Below are positions 1 through 6,461 of a stretch of 11,455 nucleotides of DNA, one piece after another. Every line of letters starts with the position of its first letter. The stretch's first letter is position 1. The position numbers and the translations under genes are program-made. The notes beneath the pieces are model-generated. The model ran no database searches. It saw only the letters and a list, made by a program, of their open reading frames with translations, and was not told the origin of the DNA. The DNA is from JAUIAI01 sp049680625 (GTDB taxonomy: Bacteria; Pseudomonadota; Gammaproteobacteria; Burkholderiales; Burkholderiaceae_E), in NCBI GenBank assembly GCA_049680625.1, contig JBAUID010000177.1:1-11455 (forward strand), given 5' to 3'.

Positions 1-2974
1 CGATCTGGCGACCATGGTCATCCACCAGCTTTAAATTCATCACCAGGTGTTTAGGCACAACTTCGGGACGAAAGTCATTCAGTTGTGCCTGCACGGCATG
101 GCGTTCCCGCGCATCGGCACGAATGGAATCGACCAGTGGCTCACTTTGTGCTGCCGCATCTTTATGGCGGGCGCAAAAACCAATCACGTATTCGGGCACG
201 GGTACCAGGTGGCGACGCATTCGCTGGGGCAGACTTTTTACCAGAGCCTGAACTTTGTCAGCAAGCAGACCAGGCACTAACCATTCCGCCCGGTTGGCAT
301 CCACCTGGTTCAACAACGACAATGGAACGGTCATCGTCACGCCATCATCAACTGCCCCGGGCTCGAATCGATAGTCCAGCGAGAATTCGATCCCGCGCAT
401 TGCCATCTGCCGGGGAAAATCCTGGCTGGCCACCCCAGCCGCATCCTTGCGAAGCAATTCATCCCGGGTCAGTTTGAGCAGCTCGGGCTGCGCGCGCACT
501 TCGCTCCGGTACCATTTGTCGAAACTACGGGCATCAACAACTTCACCCCCAACCCTGGCGTCAAACCAGTCAAACAAGAACTGCATATCCACCAACAGAT
601 CGGGGCGGCGGATCTTTTGTTCGAGCTTTTCGATCGATTCAACTAGCTTTTGGTTATGAACCATAAACGCCGGGCGTTTCCCCCCGCGTGGCCCACCCCA
701 GTCACCTTCAGCGAGCGCACAGCGAACAAACATCTCGCGGGCAACAACGGGATCATAGGTCGCTAACGGCACCCGACGCTGTGAATAAACCGTCAGGCCG
801 TACAACACGCCGCTTTCGTAGCGCATCGCCTGGCCGGTGCCTGATGACCAAAATGGTTCGGACCAGTGGCGGCGTATCAGGTGTCGCGCGGCCTGCTCGA
901 TCCAGCCCGGCTGCAACCCGGCCACGGTACGGGCATACAAGCGCCCGGTATCCACCATTTCAGCCGCCATTAACCAGCGGGGTTGTTTGCGGGTCAGACT
1001 CGACGACGGATGGATCACAAACCGGGTCTGATGGGTACCGAGATACTGTTTCTCATCAGGCGGCTTATTGCCCAGGTTGCCAAGCAAACCATGGAGCAAC
1101 GCCTTATGCACAACCTCAGGTTCCACTGATTCTTGTTCACCCGCGCCTGGCACGCTTTTCCATTTCAGCTCACGCACCGCTTCGGACAATTGACGGTGAA
1201 CGTCTGACCACTCACGCAATCGGCGAACGGATAAAAACTGCTTTTGCAAGCGCCGGTTCAGCGCACCGCGCGACTCCCCGGTACTTGCCCGCGCTGCGTC
1301 AGCGTCTTTCCAGTAATACCACAGACGCAACTGACCCATGAAATCGGAGGTTTTATCGACAAAAGGCTTATGGGCTTCGTCCGCCGCCTGTTGGGCATCC
1401 ATTGGCCGATCACGCGGGTCCTGGGTAGACAGGGCCGACGCAATGACTAAAACCTGTGCCAGGCATCCCAACTCATGCCCGGCGAGCAACATACGGCCAA
1501 TTCGCGGGTCAACCGGTAAACGCGCGAGTTGTTCACCGGTTCGGGTCAGCCGACGCTTGTCGTCAACAGCACCAAGTTCAAGCAGCAAGGCATAACCATC
1601 GTTAATTGCGCGACCGGGTGGCGCATCAACAAACGGGAATTGCTCAACATCACCCAGACGAAGTGACTTCATGCGAAGAATTACCGACGCAAGAGAAGAT
1701 CGCAAAACCTCCGGATCGGTGAACTCCGGTCGACTTTTGTAGTTGGCGTCCGAGTACAGGCGAATGCAGACCCCGTTGGATACCCGACCGCAACGCCCTG
1801 CCCGCTGATTGGCTGCGGCTTGCGACACTTCTTCGATCTGCAGCTGCTCAACTTTTCCACGCAGGCGGTAGCGCTTGACGCGGGCCAGTCCGGCATCTAT
1901 CACGTAGCGTATACCGGGTACCGTCAAAGAGGTTTCAGCCACGTTGGTTGCCAACACAACCCGGCGCCCGCGCGACTCGCTGAACACGCGCTGCTGATCC
2001 TCGGCGGACAAACGGGCAAATAGCGGCACAATATCAATATCGCCTCGGCTGATGCGGTGTGAGTTCACTGCACGACGTAAATGGTCGCTGGTATCGCGTA
2101 TCTCACGCTCTCCGGGCAAAAACACCAACACATCACCCGGCCCTTCGTCCCAGGCCTGCACGAGAGCACGTTCGATTCGGGACGGCAGATCGGATTCATC
2201 ATCTTCATCATCGGACGGGCCATCGGCCGCTTCTTTTTCGTAGCGCACCTCAACTGGATACAAACGCCCGGACACTTCGACAACCGGTGCCGGCCGGCCG
2301 TCAATTGCAAAGTGGCGGGCGAATCGTTGCGCATCAATGGTGGCTGACGTAATCACCACTTTTAAGTCGTCACGCCGAGGCCCGTCAATCAGGCCTTTTA
2401 AATAGCCGAGCAAAAAATCAATGTTCAGGCTGCGTTCGTGGGCTTCGTCGATAATGATTGTGTCGTACTGCCGCAGTTCACGGTCACCCTGGGTTTCGGC
2501 AAGCAAGATGCCATCGGTCATCAGCTTAAAGCGGGCACCGGCCTGAAGTTCTTCGCCGAATCTCACCTTGTAACCAACATCAACCCCTAACGGGGTTCCC
2601 AGTTCCTGCGCTATTCGGCGGGCAACAGAAGTTGCAGCGATGCGCCGAGGTTGGGTATGACCAATTCGCCCAGTCACTCCCCGACCCGCCAGGGCGCAAA
2701 TTTTGGGCAGCTGCGTTGTCTTGCCTGAGCCCGTTTCGCCGCAAACGATCACAACAGGGGATTCGGCAATGGTGGCGGCAATCCGCTCGGCACTGGCACT
2801 AACCGGCAGGTCGGGCGGAAACTGAAGTTTTGGCATCGGGCCCGGTTGGAAGACGGGTATTGGCCGGCTCGCGGGCGTGTTGGCTCCCGGCGCGCGGTTT
2901 TCGGGGCCGCGCGGCCCCGACCTGGACGGCCTGCGACGCCTGCGCCGTGGGCCTTGAACAACCGATTCCGTCAT
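1..2974 (-). CDS. hrpA: ATP-dependent RNA helicase HrpA (DEAH box), 3' end missing
   Basis: The minus strand is open from 2974 to the left edge: 991 codons with no stop, read codon by codon. The product is a DEAH-box RNA helicase of the HrpA family, which acts on RNA and ribosome-associated processes in the cytoplasm. Visible motifs, numbered from the ATG at 2974: Walker A GETGSGKT (79-86), DEAH (176-179), SAT (210-212), ATNVAETS (342-349) and QRAGRCGR (390-397), followed by the long HrpA-specific C-terminal region. E. coli HrpA is 1300 residues; the window ends about where that protein has ITFRVVDD, so some 330 residues are off the left edge. Two starts are possible. ATG 2974 has a weak AGCGGA just upstream and gives the N-terminal length normal for the family. 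ATG 2836 has no ribosome binding site and begins close to the helicase core. I prefer 2974. An acidic stretch rich in Asp/Glu lies near 252-262. Divergent from argA. Confidence 0.95.
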   Translation of the reverse strand, partial: MTESVVQGPRRRRRRPSRSGPRGPENRAPGANTPASRPIPVFQPGPMPKLQFPPDLPVSASAERIAATIAESPVVIVCGETGSGKTTQLPKICALAGRGVTGRIGHTQPRRIAATSVARRIAQELGTPLGVDVGYKVRFGEELQAGARFKLMTDGILLAETQGDRELRQYDTIIIDEAHERSLNIDFLLGYLKGLIDGPRRDDLKVVITSATIDAQRFARHFAIDGRPAPVVEVSGRLYPVEVRYEKEAADGPSDDEDDESDLPSRIERALVQAWDEGPGDVLVFLPGEREIRDTSDHLRRAVNSHRISRGDIDIVPLFARLSAEDQQRVFSESRGRRVVLATNVAETSLTVPGIRYVIDAGLARVKRYRLRGKVEQLQIEEVSQAAANQRAGRCGRVSNGVCIRLYSDANYKSRPEFTDPEVLRSSLASVILRMKSLRLGDVEQFPFVDAPPGRAINDGYALLLELGAVDDKRRLTRTGEQLARLPVDPRIGRMLLAGHELGCLAQVLVIASALSTQDPRDRPMDAQQAADEAHKPFVDKTSDFMGQLRLWYYWKDADAARASTGESRGALNRRLQKQFLSVRRLREWSDVHRQLSEAVRELKWKSVPGAGEQESVEPEVVHKALLHGLLGNLGNKPPDEKQYLGTHQTRFVIHPSSSLTRKQPRWLMAAEMVDTGRLYARTVAGLQPGWIEQAARHLIRRHWSEPFWSSGTGQAMRYESGVLYGLTVYSQRRVPLATYDPVVAREMFVRCALAEGDWGGPRGGKRPAFMVHNQKLVESIEKLEQKIRRPDLLVDMQFLFDWFDARVGGEVVDARSFDKWYRSEVRAQPELLKLTRDELLRKDAAGVASQDFPRQMAMRGIEFSLDYRFEPGAVDDGVTMTVPLSLLNQVDANRAEWLVPGLLADKVQALVKSLPQRMRRHLVPVPEYVIGFCARHKDAAAQSEPLVDSIRADARERHAVQAQLNDFRPEVVPKHLVMNLKLVDDHGRQI
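2901..2920. repeat. Perfect 20-bp palindrome in the hrpA/argA divergent region
   Basis: Bases 2901-2920 read TCGGGGCCGC followed by its exact reverse complement GCGGCCCCGA. All but the outermost pair are G or C. It lies inside the Arg/Pro-rich 5' part of hrpA if that gene starts at 2974, or in its 5' leader if it starts at 2836. It is upstream of the argA start by about 110 bp. As RNA it could form a very stable hairpin on either strand; as DNA it could bind a dimeric regulator. The function is unknown and chance formation in this GC-rich patch is possible. Confidence 0.6.
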
Positions 2975-3001
2975 TCCGCTAATTATGGCACTGCTCGCAC
3001 A

Positions 3002-3007
3002 TATAAT
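3002..3007 (+). promoter_or_regulatory. Candidate -10 box for argA
   Basis: A perfect TATAAT lies 24 nt before the argA ATG, in the short AT-rich gap between the divergent genes. Transcription would start near 3013-3015, leaving a leader of under 20 nt that still includes the GGAA at 3020-3023. No good -35 box is seen at 16-18 nt spacing (the 17-nt position reads CTAATT), so activation by a regulator may be needed. On the other strand, CATAAT (2987 down to 2982) could serve hrpA, but it would start transcription almost at the preferred ATG. Confidence 0.45.
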
Positions 3008-3031
3008 TGTTGCCTGCCCGGAATCTTACTC

Positions 3032-4426
3032 ATGAAAGAACCAGAACCAATTGACGCTCAGGACATCATCGACCCGATGGTGCAACGCCCGGCGGGCCCG
3101 CCAATTGGCGACGAGTCAACCAACAGTCAACAGTTTGTGGACTGGCTCCGGGATGTCGCACCGTACATACACGCTTTTCGCGGAAAAACCTTTGTGATTG
3201 GCTTTCCCGGCGAATTGATTGCGGAAGACCGGCTAAACAACCTCGTCCAGGATGTCAGCCTGCTTAACGCCATGGGTATGAAAATTGTCGTCGTGCACGG
3301 GTCCAGACCCCAGGTGGTTGAGCAGCTGTCCCTGCGCAACGCCAACGAGCAATACGAGGGCAGTTTGCGCATTACCGACAGCACCGCGCTGGAATGTGTC
3401 AAAGAAGCCGCCGGAGAAATTCGCCTGGATATCGAAGCCGCGTTTTCACAGGGGCTGCCCAACACGCCGATGCAACATTCAGCGGTACGGGTAGTCTCAG
3501 GAAACCTCGTGACCGCCCGGCCGGTGGGTATTGTCAACGGGACGGATTACCTGCATTCCGGCCTGGTTAGAAAGGTTGACACCAACACGATCGTCTTTGC
3601 CTTGCAAAGTAACTCCATTGTTTTACTGTCGCCACTTGGTTTCTCACCCACCGGAGAGGCGTTTAACCTGACCATGGAAGACGTCGCCGCCAGCGCCGCG
3701 GTGGCGCTCGATGCAGACAAACTGATCTTTCTTACCGAGTTTGACGGCATCGCTGACAAGGAAAACTCATTACTCAGCGAAATTTCTGAAAGCCTGGCTC
3801 ACGAAATCCTGGATGCCGGATATCTGGAACCAGATGCAGCAGTCTATTTGCAACATGCGCTGCGCGCCTGCCGCAGCGGCGTTTCGAGGGCGCACCTTGT
3901 CCCGTTCAGAACTGACGGCTCGCTATTGCTGGAGTGTTTCCGCCACGACGGTGTTGGCACGATGTTGGTCGAAGAGAATCTGGACGCATTGCGTGAAGCG
4001 ACACTGGATGATGTCGCCGGCATACTGACAATAATCCGGCCAATGGAAGAAGACGGCACTCTTGTCCCACGCGATCACTCCATTATCGAACGCGACATTG
4101 AATCGTTTTCGGTTGTTGAGCACGACGGTGTTATTTTTGGCTGTGCCGCGCTATACGTGATTGATGGTTCCGATATTGGCGAAATGGCCTGCGTCGCGGT
4201 CAACCCAAATACTCAGAGCCAGGGGGACGGGGGCCGGTTGCTGCGCCGGATCGAGCAACGCGCACGCGCCGCAGGGTTGAAACGCCTGTTCGTGCAAACT
4301 ACCCGTACCATGCACTGGTTTATCAAGCGCGGCTTTCAGCGGGTCGACGTCTCTGTCCTGCCCAGCCTGCGCCGCGAAAAATACAACTGGGACCGGCGCA
4401 GCCAGATCCTGATCAAGAATTTGTAA
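3032..4426 (+). CDS. argA: N-acetylglutamate synthase ArgA
   Basis: ArgA transfers an acetyl group from acetyl-CoA to glutamate, the first committed step of arginine synthesis in the cytoplasm. The 464-residue product has the two-domain layout of the classical enzyme. An amino-acid-kinase-like domain (about 40-310) shows RGKTFVI (50-56), VVVHGSRPQ (86-94), NTPMQ (144-148), GEAFNLT (208-214) and ACRSGVSRAHL (279-289). A C-terminal GNAT acetyltransferase domain (about 320-464) shows IRPMEEDGTLV (335-345), GEMACVAV (383-390) and the acetyl-CoA loop QSQGDG (395-400). E. coli ArgA has 443 residues; the extra length is at the N terminus. ATG 3032 is chosen because GGAA lies 8 nt upstream; ATG 3077 is an alternative. 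The frame is open further upstream to a TTG at 2846, but that part overlaps hrpA and shows no ArgA similarity. In this family the kinase-like domain usually carries arginine feedback inhibition. yggX follows after 12 nt. Confidence 0.97.
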   Translation: MKEPEPIDAQDIIDPMVQRPAGPPIGDESTNSQQFVDWLRDVAPYIHAFRGKTFVIGFPGELIAEDRLNNLVQDVSLLNAMGMKIVVVHGSRPQVVEQLSLRNANEQYEGSLRITDSTALECVKEAAGEIRLDIEAAFSQGLPNTPMQHSAVRVVSGNLVTARPVGIVNGTDYLHSGLVRKVDTNTIVFALQSNSIVLLSPLGFSPTGEAFNLTMEDVAASAAVALDADKLIFLTEFDGIADKENSLLSEISESLAHEILDAGYLEPDAAVYLQHALRACRSGVSRAHLVPFRTDGSLLLECFRHDGVGTMLVEENLDALREATLDDVAGILTIIRPMEEDGTLVPRDHSIIERDIESFSVVEHDGVIFGCAALYVIDGSDIGEMACVAVNPNTQSQGDGGRLLRRIEQRARAAGLKRLFVQTTRTMHWFIKRGFQRVDVSVLPSLRREKYNWDRRSQILIKNL

Positions 4427-4438
4427 AAGGAAGAACCA

Positions 4439-4711
4439 ATGACCCGAATGGTCCAATGCATTAAACTGAACAAAGAAGCTGAAGGCCTTGATTTGCCACC
4501 CTATCCCGGTGAGCTTGGCAAGAAAATCTGGGAAAGTGTTTCCAAGGAAGCCTGGCAGGGCTGGATGAATCACCAGACGATGCTGGTGAATGAAAACCGT
4601 CTGAACCTGGCTGATGCCCGCGCCCGAAAATATCTGGCCACTCAACTTGAGGCTTACTTTTTCGGCGACGGTGGCGACCAGGCTGTCGGCTACGTGCCGC
4701 CCACCAGTTAA
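4439..4711 (+). CDS. yggX: Probable Fe(II)-trafficking protein YggX
   Basis: This 90-residue protein is a clear YggX family member, a small cytoplasmic protein linked to iron handling and to protection of iron-sulfur enzymes from oxidative damage. The family signature is intact: Cys7 in the N-terminal strand, EAEGLDLPPYPGELGKKIW (13-31), VSKEAWQGW (34-42), HQTMLVNENRLN (44-55), YFFGD (73-77) and GYVPP (84-88). The length matches the usual 90 or so residues. The start is well placed: AAGGAAG lies at 4428-4434, just upstream of the ATG. It begins 12 nt after the argA stop on the same strand, so the two are probably co-transcribed and no separate promoter is seen. It converges on rpiA. Confidence 0.96.
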   Translation: MTRMVQCIKLNKEAEGLDLPPYPGELGKKIWESVSKEAWQGWMNHQTMLVNENRLNLADARARKYLATQLEAYFFGDGGDQAVGYVPPTS

Positions 4712-4755
4712 GGCGTTTTTCTGGCGTTGTTGTAAAGCCGGGCTGTTTAAAACGG

Positions 4756-5430
4756 TCAGGCCTTATCAATGCGCTGCACCCCATCCGGGGTGCCAACCAG
4801 ACAGATATCGGCACCGCGCAGCGCAAACAAGCCAACGGTTACCACCCCCGGCCACTGGTTAATCTGAACTTCGAGGGCGCATGGATCGGTAATTTTCAGG
4901 CCGTGCGCATCGATGATCGCATTGCCGTTATCCGTGACAAAACCGTCACGTAGCACCGGCTCGGCTCCGATGGCACTGAGGCGGTCGCTAATAAGCGCAA
5001 CAGCCATTGGAATCACTTCGACCGGCAGTGCAAACCGGCCCAAAATGCTGACTTGTTTCGTATTGTCGACAATACAAATAAAGCGTTCAGCTGCCTCGGC
5101 AATAATTTTCTCGCGGGTAAGCGCCCCGCCCCCCCCTTTGATCATCGCCATTTCGGGGTCAATTTCATCAGCACCGTCGATGTATACCGGCAATGGCCGG
5201 TTCGCCCGTAATACCTCGTCAAGCGTCACAACAACTATGCCGTGCATTTCCAGACGCGCCGTTGACGCGTCTGAGCTGGAGACCGCACAGGCGATTTTTT
5301 TCTCACCAGCGGCCAGAGCGTCGATAAAATGATTAACGGTCGAGCCGGTGCCAACGCCAACCACGGCATTATCTGGCACAAACGCCAGGGCCGCCAGGGC
5401 GGCCGCTTTTTTCTGATCATCTGCAGTCAT
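4756..5430 (-). CDS. rpiA: Ribose-5-phosphate isomerase A
   Basis: RpiA interconverts ribose 5-phosphate and ribulose 5-phosphate in the non-oxidative pentose phosphate pathway, in the cytoplasm. The 224-residue product aligns along its whole length with E. coli RpiA (219 residues). Motifs: VGVGTGST (24-31), the phosphate-binding loop AVSSSDAST (49-57), the catalytic YIDGADEID (83-91) with Asp85 and Asp88, KGGGGALTREK (98-108) with Lys98 and Glu107, and FALPVEVIP in the middle. ATG 5430 is chosen because its first residues (MTADDQKKA) line up with the E. coli start; two in-frame GTG codons lie directly before it at 5433 and 5436. No strong ribosome binding site is seen. It lies 27 nt downstream of flgL on the same strand, so it can be read from the flagellar operon, though a weak promoter of its own is possible. 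Confidence 0.97.
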   Translation of the reverse strand: MTADDQKKAAALAALAFVPDNAVVGVGTGSTVNHFIDALAAGEKKIACAVSSSDASTARLEMHGIVVVTLDEVLRANRPLPVYIDGADEIDPEMAMIKGGGGALTREKIIAEAAERFICIVDNTKQVSILGRFALPVEVIPMAVALISDRLSAIGAEPVLRDGFVTDNGNAIIDAHGLKITDPCALEVQINQWPGVVTVGLFALRGADICLVGTPDGVQRIDKA

Positions 5431-5446
5431 CACCACAGTTTAACCG

Positions 5447-5474
5447 TTTATAGGTGCTCAGCGAATGTAGTTAA
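5447..5474 (-). promoter_or_regulatory. Weak candidate sigma-70 promoter for rpiA
   Basis: On the minus strand, TTAACT (5474 down to 5469) and TATAAA (5452 down to 5447) are separated by 16 nt. They match the -35 and -10 consensus at 4 of 6 and 5 of 6 positions. The -35 part overlaps the last codons of flgL and the start point would lie about 10 nt before the rpiA ATG. It would give this housekeeping gene expression independent of flagellar control. The match is modest and could be chance. Confidence 0.3.
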
Positions 5475-6384
5475 ACAACGATAAACCGGAAATCTGGGTG
5501 TAGGTCTGCATTGCAGCCTGAACCTCTGACTGGTGCCGGTTGAGCTCAGAAATAGCTTCTGCGAGATCAGTGTCCGCCAGATCGGACAATCGTTCCCGCG
5601 CGCCGATCTCGTTGTTTGCCAGGCTGTCAATGGCCCGCTCTGCGGCAGCCATTTGCTCGCCCAATAAGGCGCGGGTGGCGTTAAAGTGATCCAGGCTGCG
5701 GTCAAGTGTGTCAATTGTCGTTTGCATACCAGTATGCAGAGCTGCCGGGTCGGTTGCCGGGTCTTCCAGCAACGCAATGGCTTGCTCCAAAGCGGCAAAC
5801 ACCGACCCGTTATCTGCAACCCCACTGGCCGTTGCTGTCTGGAACAAGGCAGCGCCGTCAACGCTGGTGATATACCGGTATTGCCCCCCGGTCACCTGCA
5901 CACCGGCATCTGCCTGAAACTCAACACCGGCGGCGGTCTCAGCAAAAGGTGGCGTTCTCGAACCGGCCCCACCAAATACATAAGCCCCCAGGCCATCGTC
6001 CCGATTCGCAACAGAAAGCAATTCACCGTACATACCACGCAGCTGCTGTGCGAACATCAGTCGATCACCATCACTATAGGTATCGTTGTTCGCAGTCAGT
6101 AAAACTTCGCGTGCTGATTGAAACAAATCAACACCGTCGCCTATCGCGTTTTCGGTTTGCGCCAACTTGAGCCGGGCAAAATTCACCATACGCTCTTCAA
6201 TCTGGGTGCGAACAATATCAGCCCGGGTCTGCTCCGCGTGGGCGGCGCCAACCGGGTCATCGCTGGGTTTCAGAATGCGTTGCCCACTGGCAATCCGCTG
6301 TTGGATTTCGCCCATCCGGTCCTGACGATCTGTGATCGTCCGAATTGCCTGCTGTACCACTTGTTCCGAACTAATTCGTGTCAT
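5458..6384 (-). CDS. flgL: Flagellar hook-associated protein 3 (hook-filament junction), FlgL
   Basis: FlgL is exported through the flagellar type III apparatus and forms the second junction layer between hook and filament. The 308-residue product is close to the E. coli length of 317. The N-terminal flagellin-like region carries SGQRILKPSDDPVGAA (33-48), the usual FlgL/flagellin signature, inside a long helical stretch. The C terminus (DTDLAEAISELNRHQSEVQ then SGLSLFNYIR) is the matching coiled-coil end. There is no cleaved signal peptide, as expected for type III export. The ATG at 6384 has GGAG six bases upstream. It follows flgK by 77 nt and precedes rpiA by 27 nt, and is the last flagellar gene of the run. 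Confidence 0.96.
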   Translation of the reverse strand: MTRISSEQVVQQAIRTITDRQDRMGEIQQRIASGQRILKPSDDPVGAAHAEQTRADIVRTQIEERMVNFARLKLAQTENAIGDGVDLFQSAREVLLTANNDTYSDGDRLMFAQQLRGMYGELLSVANRDDGLGAYVFGGAGSRTPPFAETAAGVEFQADAGVQVTGGQYRYITSVDGAALFQTATASGVADNGSVFAALEQAIALLEDPATDPAALHTGMQTTIDTLDRSLDHFNATRALLGEQMAAAERAIDSLANNEIGARERLSDLADTDLAEAISELNRHQSEVQAAMQTYTQISGLSLFNYIR

Positions 6385-6461
6385 GGAAATCTCCGCGCTG
6401 CCTCGCGATATGCTGCGAACGCCTCACTATTAATTGGCAATCCCGTACTTGTTAGTCACCA

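Noticed and set aside
688..1341. 217-codon plus-strand reading frame opposite hrpA
   Set aside because: The minus-strand hrpA frame is continuous and conserved through this whole part; the plus-strand frame has low-complexity composition typical of a shadow.
2155..2221. Acidic Asp/Glu-rich stretch in HrpA as a possible insertion
   Set aside because: E. coli HrpA has a variable acidic segment at the same place between the two helicase domains, so this is normal family variation.
2846..3031. Extension of argA to an upstream TTG at 2846, adding 62 residues
   Set aside because: The added part has no ArgA similarity, includes the likely promoter, and overlaps the 5' part of hrpA on the other strand; ATG 3032 has a GGAA at a good distance.
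4151..4645. 164-codon minus-strand reading frame opposite the end of argA and yggX
   Set aside because: It lies antisense to two well-recognised genes, and its translation resembles no family I know.
4709..4765. Possible bidirectional terminator between convergent yggX and rpiA
   Set aside because: The only symmetry is TAAGGC (4709-4714) with GCCTTA (4760-4765), six bases 45 nt apart; AGCC/GGCT near 4737-4745 has a one-base loop. Neither makes a convincing hairpin with a U-run.
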